Of a stretch of 64,000 nt of DNA, positions 43,775 through 54,320 are shown piece by piece. The position numbers and the translations under genes are program-made. The notes under the pieces are model-generated. The model saw nothing but the letters and a program-made list of their open reading frames with translations. It did not search any database and was not told the origin of the DNA. The stretch is taken from the NCBI GenBank assembly GCA_903231505.1, contig CAFBRK010000141.1, positions 18,551 through 82,550 of the forward strand. The letters run 5' to 3'. Positions within the stretch are counted from its first letter, which is position 1, and every line of letters starts with the position of its first letter. The DNA comes from Olavius algarvensis associated proteobacterium Delta 3 (GTDB lineage: Bacteria > Desulfobacterota > Desulfobacteria > Desulfobacterales > CAFBRK01).

Positions 43775-46328
43775 ATGGGTTTTCTGAAGCGGCATCCAAC
43801 TCTGATTCTGGGGATAGCCATAACGATGGTGTTTTTAGGGCTGGGTTTCTTCCGCGTCGGTTTTCTGGATGGGCTGGACTTGAAGCTCTACGACGTGATG
43901 ATGGGCTTCCGGAGCGACCCCGAGTCCTCCAGCGAGATCGTCATGGTCGACATCGACGACGATTCCATTGAAAAACTCGGTCGCTGGCCCTGGCCTCGAA
44001 CCCTTATCGCCGAAGGTATCGATAAAATCAATGCCGGCAACCCTCGGGTTATCGGGCTCAATTTCGTATTCAGCGAACCGGAAGATAGTTCGGGGCTGCA
44101 GGAACTTCGCGACCTTGAACAGATCATCCGTTCCGCATCGGCCGACACTCCGGGTGTCCCTTTCGACCCGATCCTCGTGGCAGTCATGGCATCCCAGCAG
44201 CGACTCGACAACGATGGGAAACTGGCAGAGGCATTAAAGACATCCGGGAACGTCGTTCTTCCGGTGGTTCTCAAGGACACCACGATCGCGGTCTCCGGAG
44301 AGCTACCATCCGAAGCATTGGCCGATCAGTCGATCCGAAATGTCTCTAATCCGGAGGGATTTCAGGTTCCGGTCGGCACGGAAGTCATCATGCCCATCCC
44401 GGACTTCCTGGAAGCCTCTCGGGGGGTCGGGCATATCAACCTTGCCTATGATATGGACGGTACGGCGCGCCGGGAGCGACTGCTGTATGAATACCGGGGC
44501 CTGTACATACCTTCCTACACGCTTCGGTTGGCGGCGACCGTGCTTAAACCTGAAACCGCAACAAGTGCGCGCTGAAGTGGGGTCCAGCGTCACTCTGGGC
44601 ACGATAGAGATCCCCACGACGTTCTTTTCGGAGTTGTTGGTCAGTTTCAAGGGGCCGCGGGGCTCATTTAAGCAATACGCCTTTTTCGATGTCATCAACG
44701 AGAAAGTACCGGCCTCCGTGTTCCGCAATAAGATTGTTCTTGTCGGGGCTTCGGCGACCGGAATTATGAATCCCCTCAGCACGCCGGTGGATCCGACCAT
44801 GCCGGTTGGAGAGTTCTCAGCCAATGCCCTCTGGGCTATTTTAAATCAGAATTTTGTGGAGCAACCCCCGTGGAGCGCTGCCGCTGAGCTGCTGTTGATA
44901 CTGATCGTCGGTCTGCTTATCACCCTTCTGCTGCCGCGCCTGAAGGCCATGCTTTCCGGAATCGCTTTTGTTGCCCTGGTTCTAATCCTCTTGGGTGGCT
45001 CGACGTCTCTGTTTGTGTCCAACGGCCTTTGGGTCCAGGTCACCTATCCCTTGATCCAATTGACCCTGGGGTACATCGGCCTGGTCAGTCTCCAATTTTT
45101 TGTCACCGAAACCCGAAAGGAAAAAGTCGAAGAGGAATCGGCCGAGACCAACCGGATGCTGGGTCTCTCCTTTCAGAGCCAGGGAATGCTGGACATGGCA
45201 TTCGACAAGTTTCGTAAGGTTCCGGTGGACACTGAAATGAAAGGGGTCCTCTACACACTGGCCCTCGACTTCGAGCGCAAACGGCAATTCAACAAGGCGG
45301 CGGCCGTGTATGAGCGCATCGAAGATGTGGATCCGAAATTCAAGGATGTGACGGAACGGAAGAAAAAGCTGATCCAGGCCAGCGAGACCATGGTTTTCGG
45401 CGATGGGCTGCTCGGAGGAAAATCCAGCGGCGACGGGCTGGTGGCCGCCGGGACGGACACCCGACCGACATTGGGACGCTACGAAATCATCAAACAGCTG
45501 GGCAAAGGTGCCATGGGAATTGTGTACCTTGGCGAAGATCCCCGGATTCACCGGACCACCGCCATCAAAACATTTCAGTTCCCCGAGGACTTCGATCCGG
45601 AAGACATCAGCGAGTATAAGGAAAAATTTTTCCGGGAAGCGGAAAGCGCCGGGACGCTATCCCATCCCAACATCGTGACCATCTACGACGCCGGTGATGA
45701 GCGGGATCTGGCCTACATCGCCATGGAGTATCTGGAAGGCCACAATCTGGAGCGGTATACCAAACCCAGGAACCTGCTTCGGACACGACAGGTCATCGAC
45801 CTTGTCGGTGACATCGCCGATGCCCTCAACTATGCCCATCAAAAGGGGATCGTTCACCGGGACATCAAGCCGGCGAACATCATGCTCCTGAAAAGCGGTG
45901 TGGTCAAAATCACCGATTTCGGAATCGCCCGGATCACCGCTACCTCCCAGACCCAGACCGGTGTCGTCAAAGGGACACCGTATTACATGTCGCCGGAGCA
46001 GATCGCAGGACAAAAAGTAGACGGGCGATCGGATATTTTTTCCCTGGGGACCATGCTCTACCAGCTCCTGACCGGCGTCCTCCCCTTTCGGGGGGACAAC
46101 CCGGCGGCCTTGATGCACCAGATCATGAACATCCGTCACCCCAACCCGAAGCAGCACAATCCCAAGCTCATCAAGCCGCTTATGTTTATCATCGATAAGG
46201 CGCTCGAAAAGGATCGTGATAAACGCTACCGGGATGCCGCCTTGATGGCGGGGCATTTGCGCACCCTCGGGGAAAAGATGGACGTCATTGCCGCAAAACG
46301 TGCGGCTGAGAGTGGATCCAAGGGGTAG
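43775..46328 (+). pseudogene. CHASE2-domain Ser/Thr protein kinase, frameshifted
   Basis: An 850-residue protein is restored by removing one base in the AAA run at 44546-44548. Frame 1 (43775-44575) holds a transmembrane helix and most of a CHASE2 sensor (DIDDDSIEKLGRWPWPRTLI, VGHINLAYDMDGTARRERLL). Frame 2 resumes with LNLKPQQVRAEVGSSVTLG, ends CHASE2 (NKIVLVGASATGIMNPLSTP), adds three transmembrane helices, a TPR-like segment (about 455-530) and a full Hanks kinase domain (about 560-830) with GKGAMG, the ATP lysine in TAIKTF, HRDIKPANIM and DFGIARI. The PP2C and FHA genes downstream are its natural partners. If the shift is real, the kinase could be made only from an internal start. Confidence 0.8.
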
Positions 46329-46486
46329 TGCCGGAGATAATTTCTTGACCTGGCATTCTATTTTGATTCAGAAAATGGATTTAGCCATTGGGTGTGTGCA
46401 TCCCGCGGTGCGCCATCTGTTTTTTGGATCTGGAGTCATCTCCACCACCTGCGACCACCGTCAAATGATAACGTGAAGCCCGGATC

Positions 46487-47323
46487 ATGATTGTCGTCGA
46501 ATCGGCAGGAATTACCGACGTTGGCAGAAAACGAAAGAGCAACGAGGATAGCCTGTTCGTAGACGACGATCTGGGGTTGTACATGGTTGCAGACGGCATG
46601 GGCGGCCACCGGGCTGGCGAGGTTGCCAGTGAACTGGTGGTCGAGACAATCCAGGCGTACATAACGCAGATCCACAGAAACAGCTCCCGGGCGGAATCCG
46701 AAACCGCAGACAGCGCGCTCTCCAAAGAAGCGAACCATCTCCTAGCAAGTATCCATCTGGCCAACAAAGGCGTTCATCAAATCGCCCAGAGCAATGACGC
46801 CTACCGCGGCATGGGTTCCACAGTGTCCGCCGCGTATTTGACCGATCAGACCGTTATCGCCGCCAATGTCGGCGACAGCCCGATATATCTCATACATGAC
46901 AGCACGATTGAACTCTTATCGGTAACCCACAACGTGGTCACCGAGCAGGCTGCCATCGACCCGGACGCCGCCGACAAACTGGGAGAAGATGTTAAATTTT
47001 TACTTACCCGGGCCATGGGTGTGGAAGAATCTGTCCGGCCGGACATCTGTGAGGTGCCGATCTTCCGGGACGATGTCCTTGTCATCAGCTCCGACGGTCT
47101 GAGTGATCTGGCATCCCCCGAGGAGATACTGGACGTCGTAGAAGAGCAGTCTTCCGCCACCGCCTGTCAGAAACTCATCGAGATGGCCAATGGGAGAGGC
47201 GGCCATGACAACGTGACGGTGGTGGTATTGAGAATCAAAGACACGAAAAAACGCGGGGGAATCACCAAACTTCGCACCAGGGTCGCCCGCCGAATCATTC
47301 ATTTCCTGGAGAAATACATATAA
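46487..47323 (+). CDS. PP2C-family Ser/Thr protein phosphatase
   Basis: 278 residues. The PPM motifs are in order: ITDVGRKRKSNEDSLFVDD, ADGMGGHRAGEVAS (metal-binding Asp-Gly), GMGSTVSAAYLTDQTVIAAN VGDSPIYL, SSDGLSDLASPEEI and GGHDNVTVVVL. It dephosphorylates kinase substrates. It follows the CHASE2 kinase by 158 bases and precedes an FHA protein by 46 bases, a kinase-phosphatase-reader set. The last ~30 residues are basic and untypical. Confidence 0.9.
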   Translation: MIVVESAGITDVGRKRKSNEDSLFVDDDLGLYMVADGMGGHRAGEVASELVVETIQAYITQIHRNSSRAESETADSALSKEANHLLASIHLANKGVHQIAQSNDAYRGMGSTVSAAYLTDQTVIAANVGDSPIYLIHDSTIELLSVTHNVVTEQAAIDPDAADKLGEDVKFLLTRAMGVEESVRPDICEVPIFRDDVLVISSDGLSDLASPEEILDVVEEQSSATACQKLIEMANGRGGHDNVTVVVLRIKDTKKRGGITKLRTRVARRIIHFLEKYI

Positions 47324-47369
47324 CAATAGTAATCGCCGAGAAGGACCATAACGAAAGAGGAACAATCCC

Positions 47370-48092
47370 ATGCCGACATTGACGCTCAAATTCAAGGACA
47401 ACGTCGTTGGAGAATACACTTTGGCCCCGGGGAAAAGCGTGACAATCGGTCGGATGGAGGCCAACGATGTGGTCATCGAGAACCTGGCCGTCTCCGGGCA
47501 CCACGCCAAAATCGACTCGGTTGGAAATGGATATTTGCTCACCGATTTGCAGAGCAAAAACGGCTCTTTCGTCAACAGTGATCCGGTCAATTCCCATTGG
47601 CTGCAGCACGATGATGAGATCTTGATCGGTAAACACGTCCTGGTATTTGCTTACGCCGAGGGCGAGGAACAGCCTGCCCCCGCCAGCGCACCCGCCGGGG
47701 GGCTGGACCAGACCATGGTCATGGACACGGGTCAGTATCGCAAGATGGTCGAAAAGATAGGTAAAAAACCCTCCGACTCCACTCAAGACATGGCAGGGGA
47801 ACCGACCGGCGTTTTGTCTTATCTCGGTGGCGGCGAAGGGGAAGTGGTGATCGACAAAAAGCTTTTTAAAATCGGAAAGAGCGCCTCTTCCGATATGATC
47901 GTCAGCGGCCTCCTGGTGGGGCAGACCTCGGCCACCATCAGCAAACGGCCCAACGGATATTCACTGAGCTACGTGGAGGGGATTGCAAAGCCGAAAGTCA
48001 ATGGAAGCGCCGTCCGGGAATCCGTGATGCTCAAGGAATTCGATGTTATCGACATTGGATCCACCAAGCTCCAATTTGTTCTGAAAAGTTGA
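47370..48092 (+). CDS. Twin FHA-domain protein
   Basis: 240 residues. FHA-1 (about 15-95) has IGRMEANDVVIENLAVSGHH and LQSKNGSFVNSDPV, the residues that read phosphothreonine. FHA-2 (about 155-240) is a weaker copy (KIGKSASSDMIVSGLLVGQT, then SATISKRPNGYSL). A Pro/Ala linker between them carries TMVMDTGQ, a likely kinase phosphorylation site resembling T-x-x-M-D. It should relay signals from the CHASE2 kinase. Confidence 0.85.
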   Translation: MPTLTLKFKDNVVGEYTLAPGKSVTIGRMEANDVVIENLAVSGHHAKIDSVGNGYLLTDLQSKNGSFVNSDPVNSHWLQHDDEILIGKHVLVFAYAEGEEQPAPASAPAGGLDQTMVMDTGQYRKMVEKIGKKPSDSTQDMAGEPTGVLSYLGGGEGEVVIDKKLFKIGKSASSDMIVSGLLVGQTSATISKRPNGYSLSYVEGIAKPKVNGSAVRESVMLKEFDVIDIGSTKLQFVLKS

Positions 48093-48129
48093 TCCCGCCC
48101 ATCCGGGTGCCTGCCGCCGAGGACGTATC

Positions 48130-49284
48130 ATGGGACACGCCATCAACATTGATTCAAAACTGCCGGATGCCGGTATCACCATCTTTACCCAGATGACCAA
48201 CCTGGCCAATCAGCACGGTGCCATCAATCTGTCCCAGGGTTTTCCGGACTTTGAGGTCCCCGAAGCATTGATCGCCCTTGTGGAGAAATACATCCATGCC
48301 GGGTACAACCAGTATGCGCCCATGCAGGGGGTGCTCGCACTTCGGGAGCGTATTGCCGAAAAGGTGCAATCTCTTTACGGCCGCAGTTATGATCCGGTCA
48401 CAGAGATCACCGTGTCCCACGGGGCCACCGAAGCGTTGTTTGCAGCGATCACCGCCGTGGTTCGAAAGGGCGATGAGGTGCTCCTGTTTGAGCCGGCATA
48501 TGATTCTTACGTCCCGGCTATCGCGCTAAGCGGCGGTATTCCCGTGTTTTCCAAGCTGCGCCACCCCCAATACCGGATAGACTGGGATAAGGTACAGGAC
48601 GCTATTTCTTCCAAGACCCGGTTGATGATCTTCAACTCTCCCCATAATCCCACCGGGGCCATACTTTCCGACGACGACATGGATGCCCTGGAAAAAATTG
48701 TGGAGGGGTCGGATATATTGATCCTCAGTGACGAAGTCTATGAGCATATCGTGTTTGACGGCCGCCGGCATGAAAGTATGGCGCGGCGTCCTGCGCTGGC
48801 CGATCGGAGCTTTGTCGTCAGCTCCTTTGGAAAGACATACCATACCACGGGCTGGAAAATCGGATACTGCCTCGCCCCCGAACCGCTGTCCAGGGAGTTT
48901 CAAAAAATCCACCAGTAGCTGACCTTTGCCTGTAACACACCGATCCAAATGGCCTACGCGGAATTTCTGGAAAATCGCGACGCCTATACACGGTTATGGG
49001 AATTCTATCAGGAAAAACGCGACCGCTTTCTTTCACTGATTGCCGAATCCCGGTTTGAGGTCATCCCATGTCACGGCACCTATTTTCAGATGCTTGGTTA
49101 CGGGGCCATTTCCGACGTTCCGGACATCGAGTTCGCTCGGCAGATGATCACGACCGAAGGCGTGGCCGCCATTCCACCGTCTGTATTCTACAGCACTGGT
49201 GACGACTACAAGGTACTGCGATTCTGTTTTGCTAAAAAAGATGACACATTGATGGAGGCGGCCGAGAGATTATGCCGGATCTGA
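48130..49284 (+). pseudogene. Methionine-type aminotransferase (YbdL-like), amber codon inside
   Basis: 384 codons with an in-frame TAG at 48916-48918 (FQKIHQ-stop-LTFACNTPIQ). Relatives have Phe or Tyr there, so a single TAC/TAT to TAG change explains it. Upstream lies the PLP-binding SSFGKTYHTTGWKIGY (lysine) and NSPHNPTGAILSDDD; downstream is the small domain to CFAKKDDTLMEAAERL. The YbdL/KAT III group transaminates methionine, glutamine and aromatic amino acids. The gene overlaps the omega-amidase start by 13 bases, and the pair matches the glutamine transaminase-omega-amidase route that recycles the keto acid of methionine. As read, it would give a 262-residue truncated, inactive protein. 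Confidence 0.82.
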
Positions 49285-50114
49285 GCATCGCACTGATACA
49301 AAACAGGCAGATCTGGGAGGACATCGACGCCAATTTAAAGCTGTTCTCCACCACTGTCGACGGGGTTGCTCCCGGAACCGATCTGGTGGTTCTTCCGGAG
49401 ATGTTTACAACCGGATTTACGATGAATGCAGCGGCCCTGGCACAGGATATGGAGGGATCCGGGGTGATGTGGCTGCAAGACACCGCCCGTCGGAAAAACA
49501 TGAATCTGGTCGGAAGCCTGATCATCCGTGAAAACAGCTGCTATTACAATCGCCTGGTGTGGGCGAAGCCCGATGGCCGATTCTGGACCTATGACAAACG
49601 CCACCTGTTTCGGATGGCCGGCGAACATCGTGTGTACACCGCGGGGAACCGAACGATAACGGTTGACTTGAAAGGCTGGCGACTTCGGCCGTTTGTCTGT
49701 TACGATCTACGATTCCCCGGCTGGACGCGAAATATCTCAAACAGTTACGATGTGGCTGTTTTCATCGCCAACTGGCCGGCGGCCCGGAGACTGCACTGGC
49801 AGCGCCTGCTCCAAGCCCGGGCCATTGAGAACCTGTCCTTTGTCGTCGGGGTCAACCGCGTTGGAACCGATGGCAATGGACTGGCCTATACCGGCGATTC
49901 GGCCGTCATCATGCCGACCGGCAGCGTCATTGTCGAAGAACCGGAACGTCCAATCATTATCTCTGTCCGGATTCAAAAAGAGGCTCTCGACACCTACCGG
50001 GAAGACTTCCCGGCCTGGATGGACGCAGACCCTGAGCTGGAAAAACTGTTCCCCACAAGCAACAATCCCGCTCCGGCAATCGCCGTCACGGCGGAGAGAC
50101 CAAAAAGGGTCTGA
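49272..50114 (+). CDS. Carbon-nitrogen hydrolase, omega-amidase (YafV/Nit2-like)
   Basis: 280 residues. The Glu-Lys-Cys triad is visible: E43 in VLPEMF, K109 in TYDKRHLF and C143 in FVCYDLRFPGW. WPAARRLHWQRLLQARAIEN is typical of YafV. Omega-amidases hydrolyse 2-oxoglutaramate or 2-oxosuccinamate made by glutamine transaminases, which pulls methionine regeneration forward. The start overlaps the aminotransferase end. The family usually ends near FPAWMDADP; here ~27 more residues run into the 3' end of the opposite MFS gene. Confidence 0.87.
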   Translation: MPDLSIALIQNRQIWEDIDANLKLFSTTVDGVAPGTDLVVLPEMFTTGFTMNAAALAQDMEGSGVMWLQDTARRKNMNLVGSLIIRENSCYYNRLVWAKPDGRFWTYDKRHLFRMAGEHRVYTAGNRTITVDLKGWRLRPFVCYDLRFPGWTRNISNSYDVAVFIANWPAARRLHWQRLLQARAIENLSFVVGVNRVGTDGNGLAYTGDSAVIMPTGSVIVEEPERPIIISVRIQKEALDTYREDFPAWMDADPELEKLFPTSNNPAPAIAVTAERPKRV

Positions 50115-51178
50115 ACACCGACCCAGTCGTAGAGAACCCCATTTAAAAAAAAGCCTGTCATCATACCCAGCCCGTAGGTCACGGCATTGTTGGCTGACTG
50201 CCCGAATGTTTTGGCCGGAGCCGGTATCAGTGAGTCGATATAGAGGATACTGGCCATGTGAAACGCGCCATAGGTGGCGGCGTGCAAAAGTTGTGTCAGC
50301 AGGATGATGGTCCCGGATTCGGCCCAGCTCAGAACGGACCACCGGAACGCGGCCACGAGAAAGGAAAAAACCAGCACCCTTTGCGGGGAAAACCGCATGA
50401 ATATCCGTTCCGAGTTGATCATCACCAGGATTTCCGCGGCCGAGGCAAGGGCCCAGGCAAATCCAATGAACGTGCCGCCATAGCCGAGTCCCGCCAGGTG
50501 GATCGAGAAGAAACCATAGTAGGTGCCGTGGCTGACCAGCATCAGAAAGGCACTGCAGAGAAACAGCAAGACAGGCCGTCGCGTCAGTAAAGAGAATCCC
50601 GAGGCGGCCGTCTTGGTCCGGAGCCCCGTGGGACCCGGCACCTGTGTGGACAGAAACGACTGCAGGATCGAACCGGCCAGTATCAGCACCAGAATAATGC
50701 GGATCGGCGCTGCGTCGATAACGCGTCCGACGAGTATGACGGTCAGAATGAAACTGATGGACCCCCAGGCACGGATCGCACCATATCGTTTTTTCTTTGT
50801 ACCGAGATGGTCCATGGTGAATGCTTCGAGAAACGCGATGATGGGAGCATAAAAGGTGCCGTAACATAACGTGATGGCCAGCATCGGTAGAAAGTCCGTT
50901 GTCAGCAAGAACAGTGCCCATATACCGGTACTGGCAATGCTGCAGGCAACGTAAAGCGGCTTTCGGATCTGATACCGATCCGCCAGAGCACCCCACACCA
51001 ACGGAAAAAATGCCGTGGTGACCGTGCGCACCGCCGATATGACGCCAATTTCGAAACCGGAGAAACCGAGATGGAAGCAGTATAGATTGAAATACGGAAG
51101 GAAAATTCCCAGTATCCCGAAGTAGAGCACGTACTGGGAGGCGATCACGCCCTTGGTGGGTAACAGCGGTTTGTCCAT
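49994..51178 (-). CDS. MFS transporter, MFS_1-like/HcaT type
   Basis: 394 residues from the ATG at 51176-51178 (MDKPLLPTKGVIASQYVLYF), with a GTG two codons upstream. Twelve hydrophobic segments; the loop VWGALADRYQIRKP is the MFS G-x-x-x-D-R-x-x-R signature. The first block YFGILGIFLPYFNLYCFHLG is typical of the nucleoside/phenylpropionate-like MFS_1-like group. Substrate unknown. The last 40 codons are antisense to the omega-amidase 3' end (121-base convergent overlap). Confidence 0.82.
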   Translation of the reverse strand: MDKPLLPTKGVIASQYVLYFGILGIFLPYFNLYCFHLGFSGFEIGVISAVRTVTTAFFPLVWGALADRYQIRKPLYVACSIASTGIWALFLLTTDFLPMLAITLCYGTFYAPIIAFLEAFTMDHLGTKKKRYGAIRAWGSISFILTVILVGRVIDAAPIRIILVLILAGSILQSFLSTQVPGPTGLRTKTAASGFSLLTRRPVLLFLCSAFLMLVSHGTYYGFFSIHLAGLGYGGTFIGFAWALASAAEILVMINSERIFMRFSPQRVLVFSFLVAAFRWSVLSWAESGTIILLTQLLHAATYGAFHMASILYIDSLIPAPAKTFGQSANNAVTYGLGMMTGFFLNGVLYDWVGVQTLFGLSAVTAIAGAGLLLVGNSFSSSGSASIQAGKSSR

Positions 51179-51362
51179 AGACACTATTTACTCGCTGAAG
51201 CGCGTTCATGCAATATGCGGATAGCCGCTGGCGGCGATTCCCGCCCCATTTCCGAAAATCGTCCGATACCGGATGCATACCCTTGTCAATCGTCTCTTTA
51301 CAAAGTTCAACCCCGATGTTAATCTTTTTGTTTGTTCCGCCGACCAGAAAGAGGAGTCAAAA

Positions 51363-51809
51363 ATGGACTACATAAAAATACGATTTGGCGATGAATTTGA
51401 CGATATCAGCTCCAGGTTCGAAAAAACCATTGAAGATATGTTTCGAGCTGTAAACCCCATTTTCAAGCTGTCGGAACGGACCTGGAGCCCACAGATGGAC
51501 ATATACGAGGCTCCGGAAGAAATTATCATCCGTGCATCGATCGCCGGGGTGGAACGGGAAAACCTGGAAGTTGAAATCAACAGCAAGGCGGTTCGAATAT
51601 ATGGCAACCGGACGGAAATGCCCAGAGCCGAACGGGGCACCTATCGACTCGCGGAAATCCAGTACGGTAAATTCGAACGGGTCCTTTTTCTACTCTCCCC
51701 GGTCGATACGGAAGTAGTGAGTTCTTCCTTTTCAAACGGCTTTCTGCAAATTCGCCTTGCCAAGCTACCGTCCTCCAAAACCCATAAGATTCCCATTAAA
51801 GACAGCTAA
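51363..51809 (+). CDS. Hsp20-family small heat-shock protein
   Basis: 148 residues from the ATG at 51363, with AGAGGAG nine bases before it. The alpha-crystallin domain spans about 42-140 (WSPQMDIYEAPEEIIIRASI AGVERENLEVEI, YRLAEIQYGKFERVLFLLSP, NGFLQIRLAKL). It holds unfolding proteins in the cytoplasm. It lies 97 bases before lon in the same direction, a pairing common in Desulfobacterota and fitting a shared stress function. Confidence 0.88.
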   Translation: MDYIKIRFGDEFDDISSRFEKTIEDMFRAVNPIFKLSERTWSPQMDIYEAPEEIIIRASIAGVERENLEVEINSKAVRIYGNRTEMPRAERGTYRLAEIQYGKFERVLFLLSPVDTEVVSSSFSNGFLQIRLAKLPSSKTHKIPIKDS

Positions 51810-51906
51810 TATCCATCTACATGATCGATGTCTCTGAAGATACCATCGTCCGGTAACCCGGTTTCCGGACACCCGTTTGCAGGACGTCACATTCAGGGAG
51901 GTTTTT

Positions 51907-54167
51907 ATGACGGATAAAAATCCGGAAGCAGCATTGGACACCGATAACGTACCGGAACTTCTTGCTATTTTGCCGCTTTTCGACGCCACACTGTTCCCGA
52001 AAATGGTGCTGCCCCTGGTGGTCATGCAGGAAGAATCGGTTCAGTTGGTCGACGAGGCCATGGCCAAGGACCGGATCATCGGCCTGCTGGTGTCAAAGAA
52101 ACCCGAAAAGGTCAGCACCCAATCCAAAAAGGATCTGGCGTCGGTCGGCACCAGTGCGCTGATCCTGAAGATGGCAAAAAGTGCGGACAATAAAACCCAG
52201 CTCTTGGTACAGGGCATCGGACGGTTTCGGGTCAAGGAATTTGTCGGCGGCAAACCCTTTCTCCAGGGTCGCATTGAAAAGCTCACCGACGTCGATCATG
52301 CCGGCACGCAAATCGAGGCGCTCATGTCCAACCTGGTCGGCCAGTTCCTGCGGATCGTGGATCTGTCCCCAGGGTTGCCCCAGGAGATCGGGCAGATGGC
52401 CCAGTCGATCAGCGACCCGGGCACCCTGGCGGACATGATCGCATCGACAATCAATATCGCCAACGAAGACAAGCAGCGAATTCTGGAAATTCTCGACGTC
52501 AAAGCGCGGCTCGAACAGGTGACCAAGCTGATCAATCATCAGGTGGAAGTGCTTGAACTGGGAAACAAGATTCAGACCCAGGTTAAAGGCGACATGGACA
52601 AACGCCAGCGGGAGTATTACCTGCGCCAGCAACTCAAAGCGATAAAGGAGGAGCTGGGTGAAACCGATGAAGGAACGGTTGAAGTCGACGAGTACCGCGA
52701 AAAGATAGAAGAAAAGGATTTGCCCGAAGAGGCCCGGAAAGAGGCCGACCGGGAGCTGAATCGGATGGCCAAAATGCATCCGTCTTCTGCAGAGTACACG
52801 GTCGTGTCCACATATCTGGACTGGATCACAAGCCTCCCATGGCACGACAGCACCGAAGATACCCTGGACATCAAAAAGGCGCGTAAAATTCTGGACGAGG
52901 ACCATTATGGCCTCGAAAAGCCCAAACGTCGCATTATCGAGTATCTGGCGGTCCGAAAGCTCAAACCCGATTCCAAAGGCCCGATTCTCTGTTTTGCAGG
53001 CCCCCCGGGTACCGGCAAGACCTCCCTGGGATATTCCATCGCGCGGGCTCTGGGCCGCGAGTTCGTCCGGATTTCCCTGGGCGGCGTCCGCGATGAAGCC
53101 GAAATACGGGGGCACCGCCGGACCTATGTCGGGGCAATGCCCGGGCGGATCATCCAGGGCATCCGGCGTGCCGAATCCAATAACCCGGTATTCATGCTCG
53201 ATGAAATCGACAAAGTCGGCAGCGATTTCAGGGGCGACCCCTCTTCAGCCCTGCTCGAGGTCCTCGATCCGGAACAAAATAATTCTTTCCAGGATCATTA
53301 TCTGGATGTGCCTTTCGACCTGTCCAGGGTCATGTTTATCACCACCGCCAATATCCTGGATACCATTCCCCCGGCCCTGCGGGACCGCATGGAGGTTCTC
53401 CAGCTCCTCGGCTATACCATGGATGAAAAACTCAAGATCTCCCAGAAATATCTGATACCCCGGCAACGAAACGAAAACGGACTCAAATCCAGCCAGATTT
53501 CGTTTACAAAAGGGGCGATAAAAGCCGTCATCAGCGGGTACACCCGGGAGGCCGGCCTCCGAAATCTGGAACGGGAGATTGCCACCATCTGCCGGGGGGT
53601 GGCCAGCCAGGTTGCGGAAGGCAAGGTGACATCGTTTAGCGTCACGATCGATGACATATACAAATTTCTGGGGCCGGTCCGCTTCACTTCTGAAACCAAA
53701 TCCCGGATTCAAACTCCCGGCGTGGCCACCGGCCTGGCCTGGACGCCCACCGGGGGGGAGCTACTGTTTATCGAAGCCACGGCCATGAACGGCAAAAAGG
53801 GGCTGAGCCTGACAGGGCAGCTTGGCGATGTGATGAAAGAATCGGCCATGGCGGCCTTGAGCTTCATCCGCGCGAATGCCAAGAAACTCGGAATCAAAGA
53901 AAATTTCTATGATGAGCTGGATATTCACATCCATGTCCCGGCCGGCGCAATTCCAAAGGACGGTCCGTCTGCAGGGGGCAGGTGCTGCCCGTTGGCGGCA
54001 TCAAGGAAAAGATGCTGGCTGCCCACCGTGCCGGCATCAAGGAAATCATCATGCCGAAAGCCAACGAGAAGGATCTGGAGGATCTTTCGGAAAAGGTAAA
54101 AAAAGAAATTACCTTTAATTTCGTCGACAAGATGAAAAACGTCCTGAAGCTCGCGCTGCTCGAATAA
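51907..54167 (+). pseudogene. lon: ATP-dependent Lon protease with internal deletion and frameshift
   Basis: Starts at the ATG at 51907 after GGGAGG. The N-terminal substrate domain (1-~220), coiled coil, AAA+ module (Walker A GPPGTGKT near 363; Walker B VFMLDEID) and most of the Ser-Lys protease domain are intact, ending in the catalytic-serine motif PKDGPSAG. There, about 29 codons that should connect to the next motif are missing. The sequence jumps at 53975-53980 to GQ/RVLPVGGIKEK in the other frame, which contains the catalytic lysine and runs to a stop at 54165-54167. In the first frame the protein goes on with unrelated residues to 54099. The product would lack the catalytic lysine and so be inactive as a protease. 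Another lon may exist elsewhere. Confidence 0.85.
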
Positions 54168-54300
54168 AATCGTAAGACGCGTTTAGGAAGCGCGACGGGG
54201 TCGTTCCCGGGGCAATTCCGTCAACCGTGCAACCGGAGCGCCCCGCTTTCGCTATCATAAGGATCTTATACCGGTTTGAGGTAGTCCCGCGCTGCAAGTA
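54164..54300 (+). repeat. Stop-codon-linked repeat family 3, copy 2
   Basis: Starts at the last sense codon/stop of lon (GAATAAAATCGTAAGACGCG), followed by GGAAGCGCGACGGGGTCGTT and, later, ATCATAAGGATCTTAT. Compared with copies at 37044 and 55127 the palindrome is decayed on its right arm. It fills the gap before rlpA. Confidence 0.55.
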
Positions 54301-54320
54301 ACGGAGAGCAAGCGAGTTCA

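Noticed and set aside
44540..44556. Programmed +1 frameshift in the CHASE2-kinase (CTT AAA C)
   Set aside because: There is no in-frame stop or rare codon at the slip point and no stimulatory structure is evident. A one-base insertion in the A run is simpler.
48916..48918. Pyrrolysine or other amber recoding
   Set aside because: TAG serves as a normal stop for tupA and nadK in this window, no pyl genes are present here, and aminotransferase relatives have Phe/Tyr at this site.
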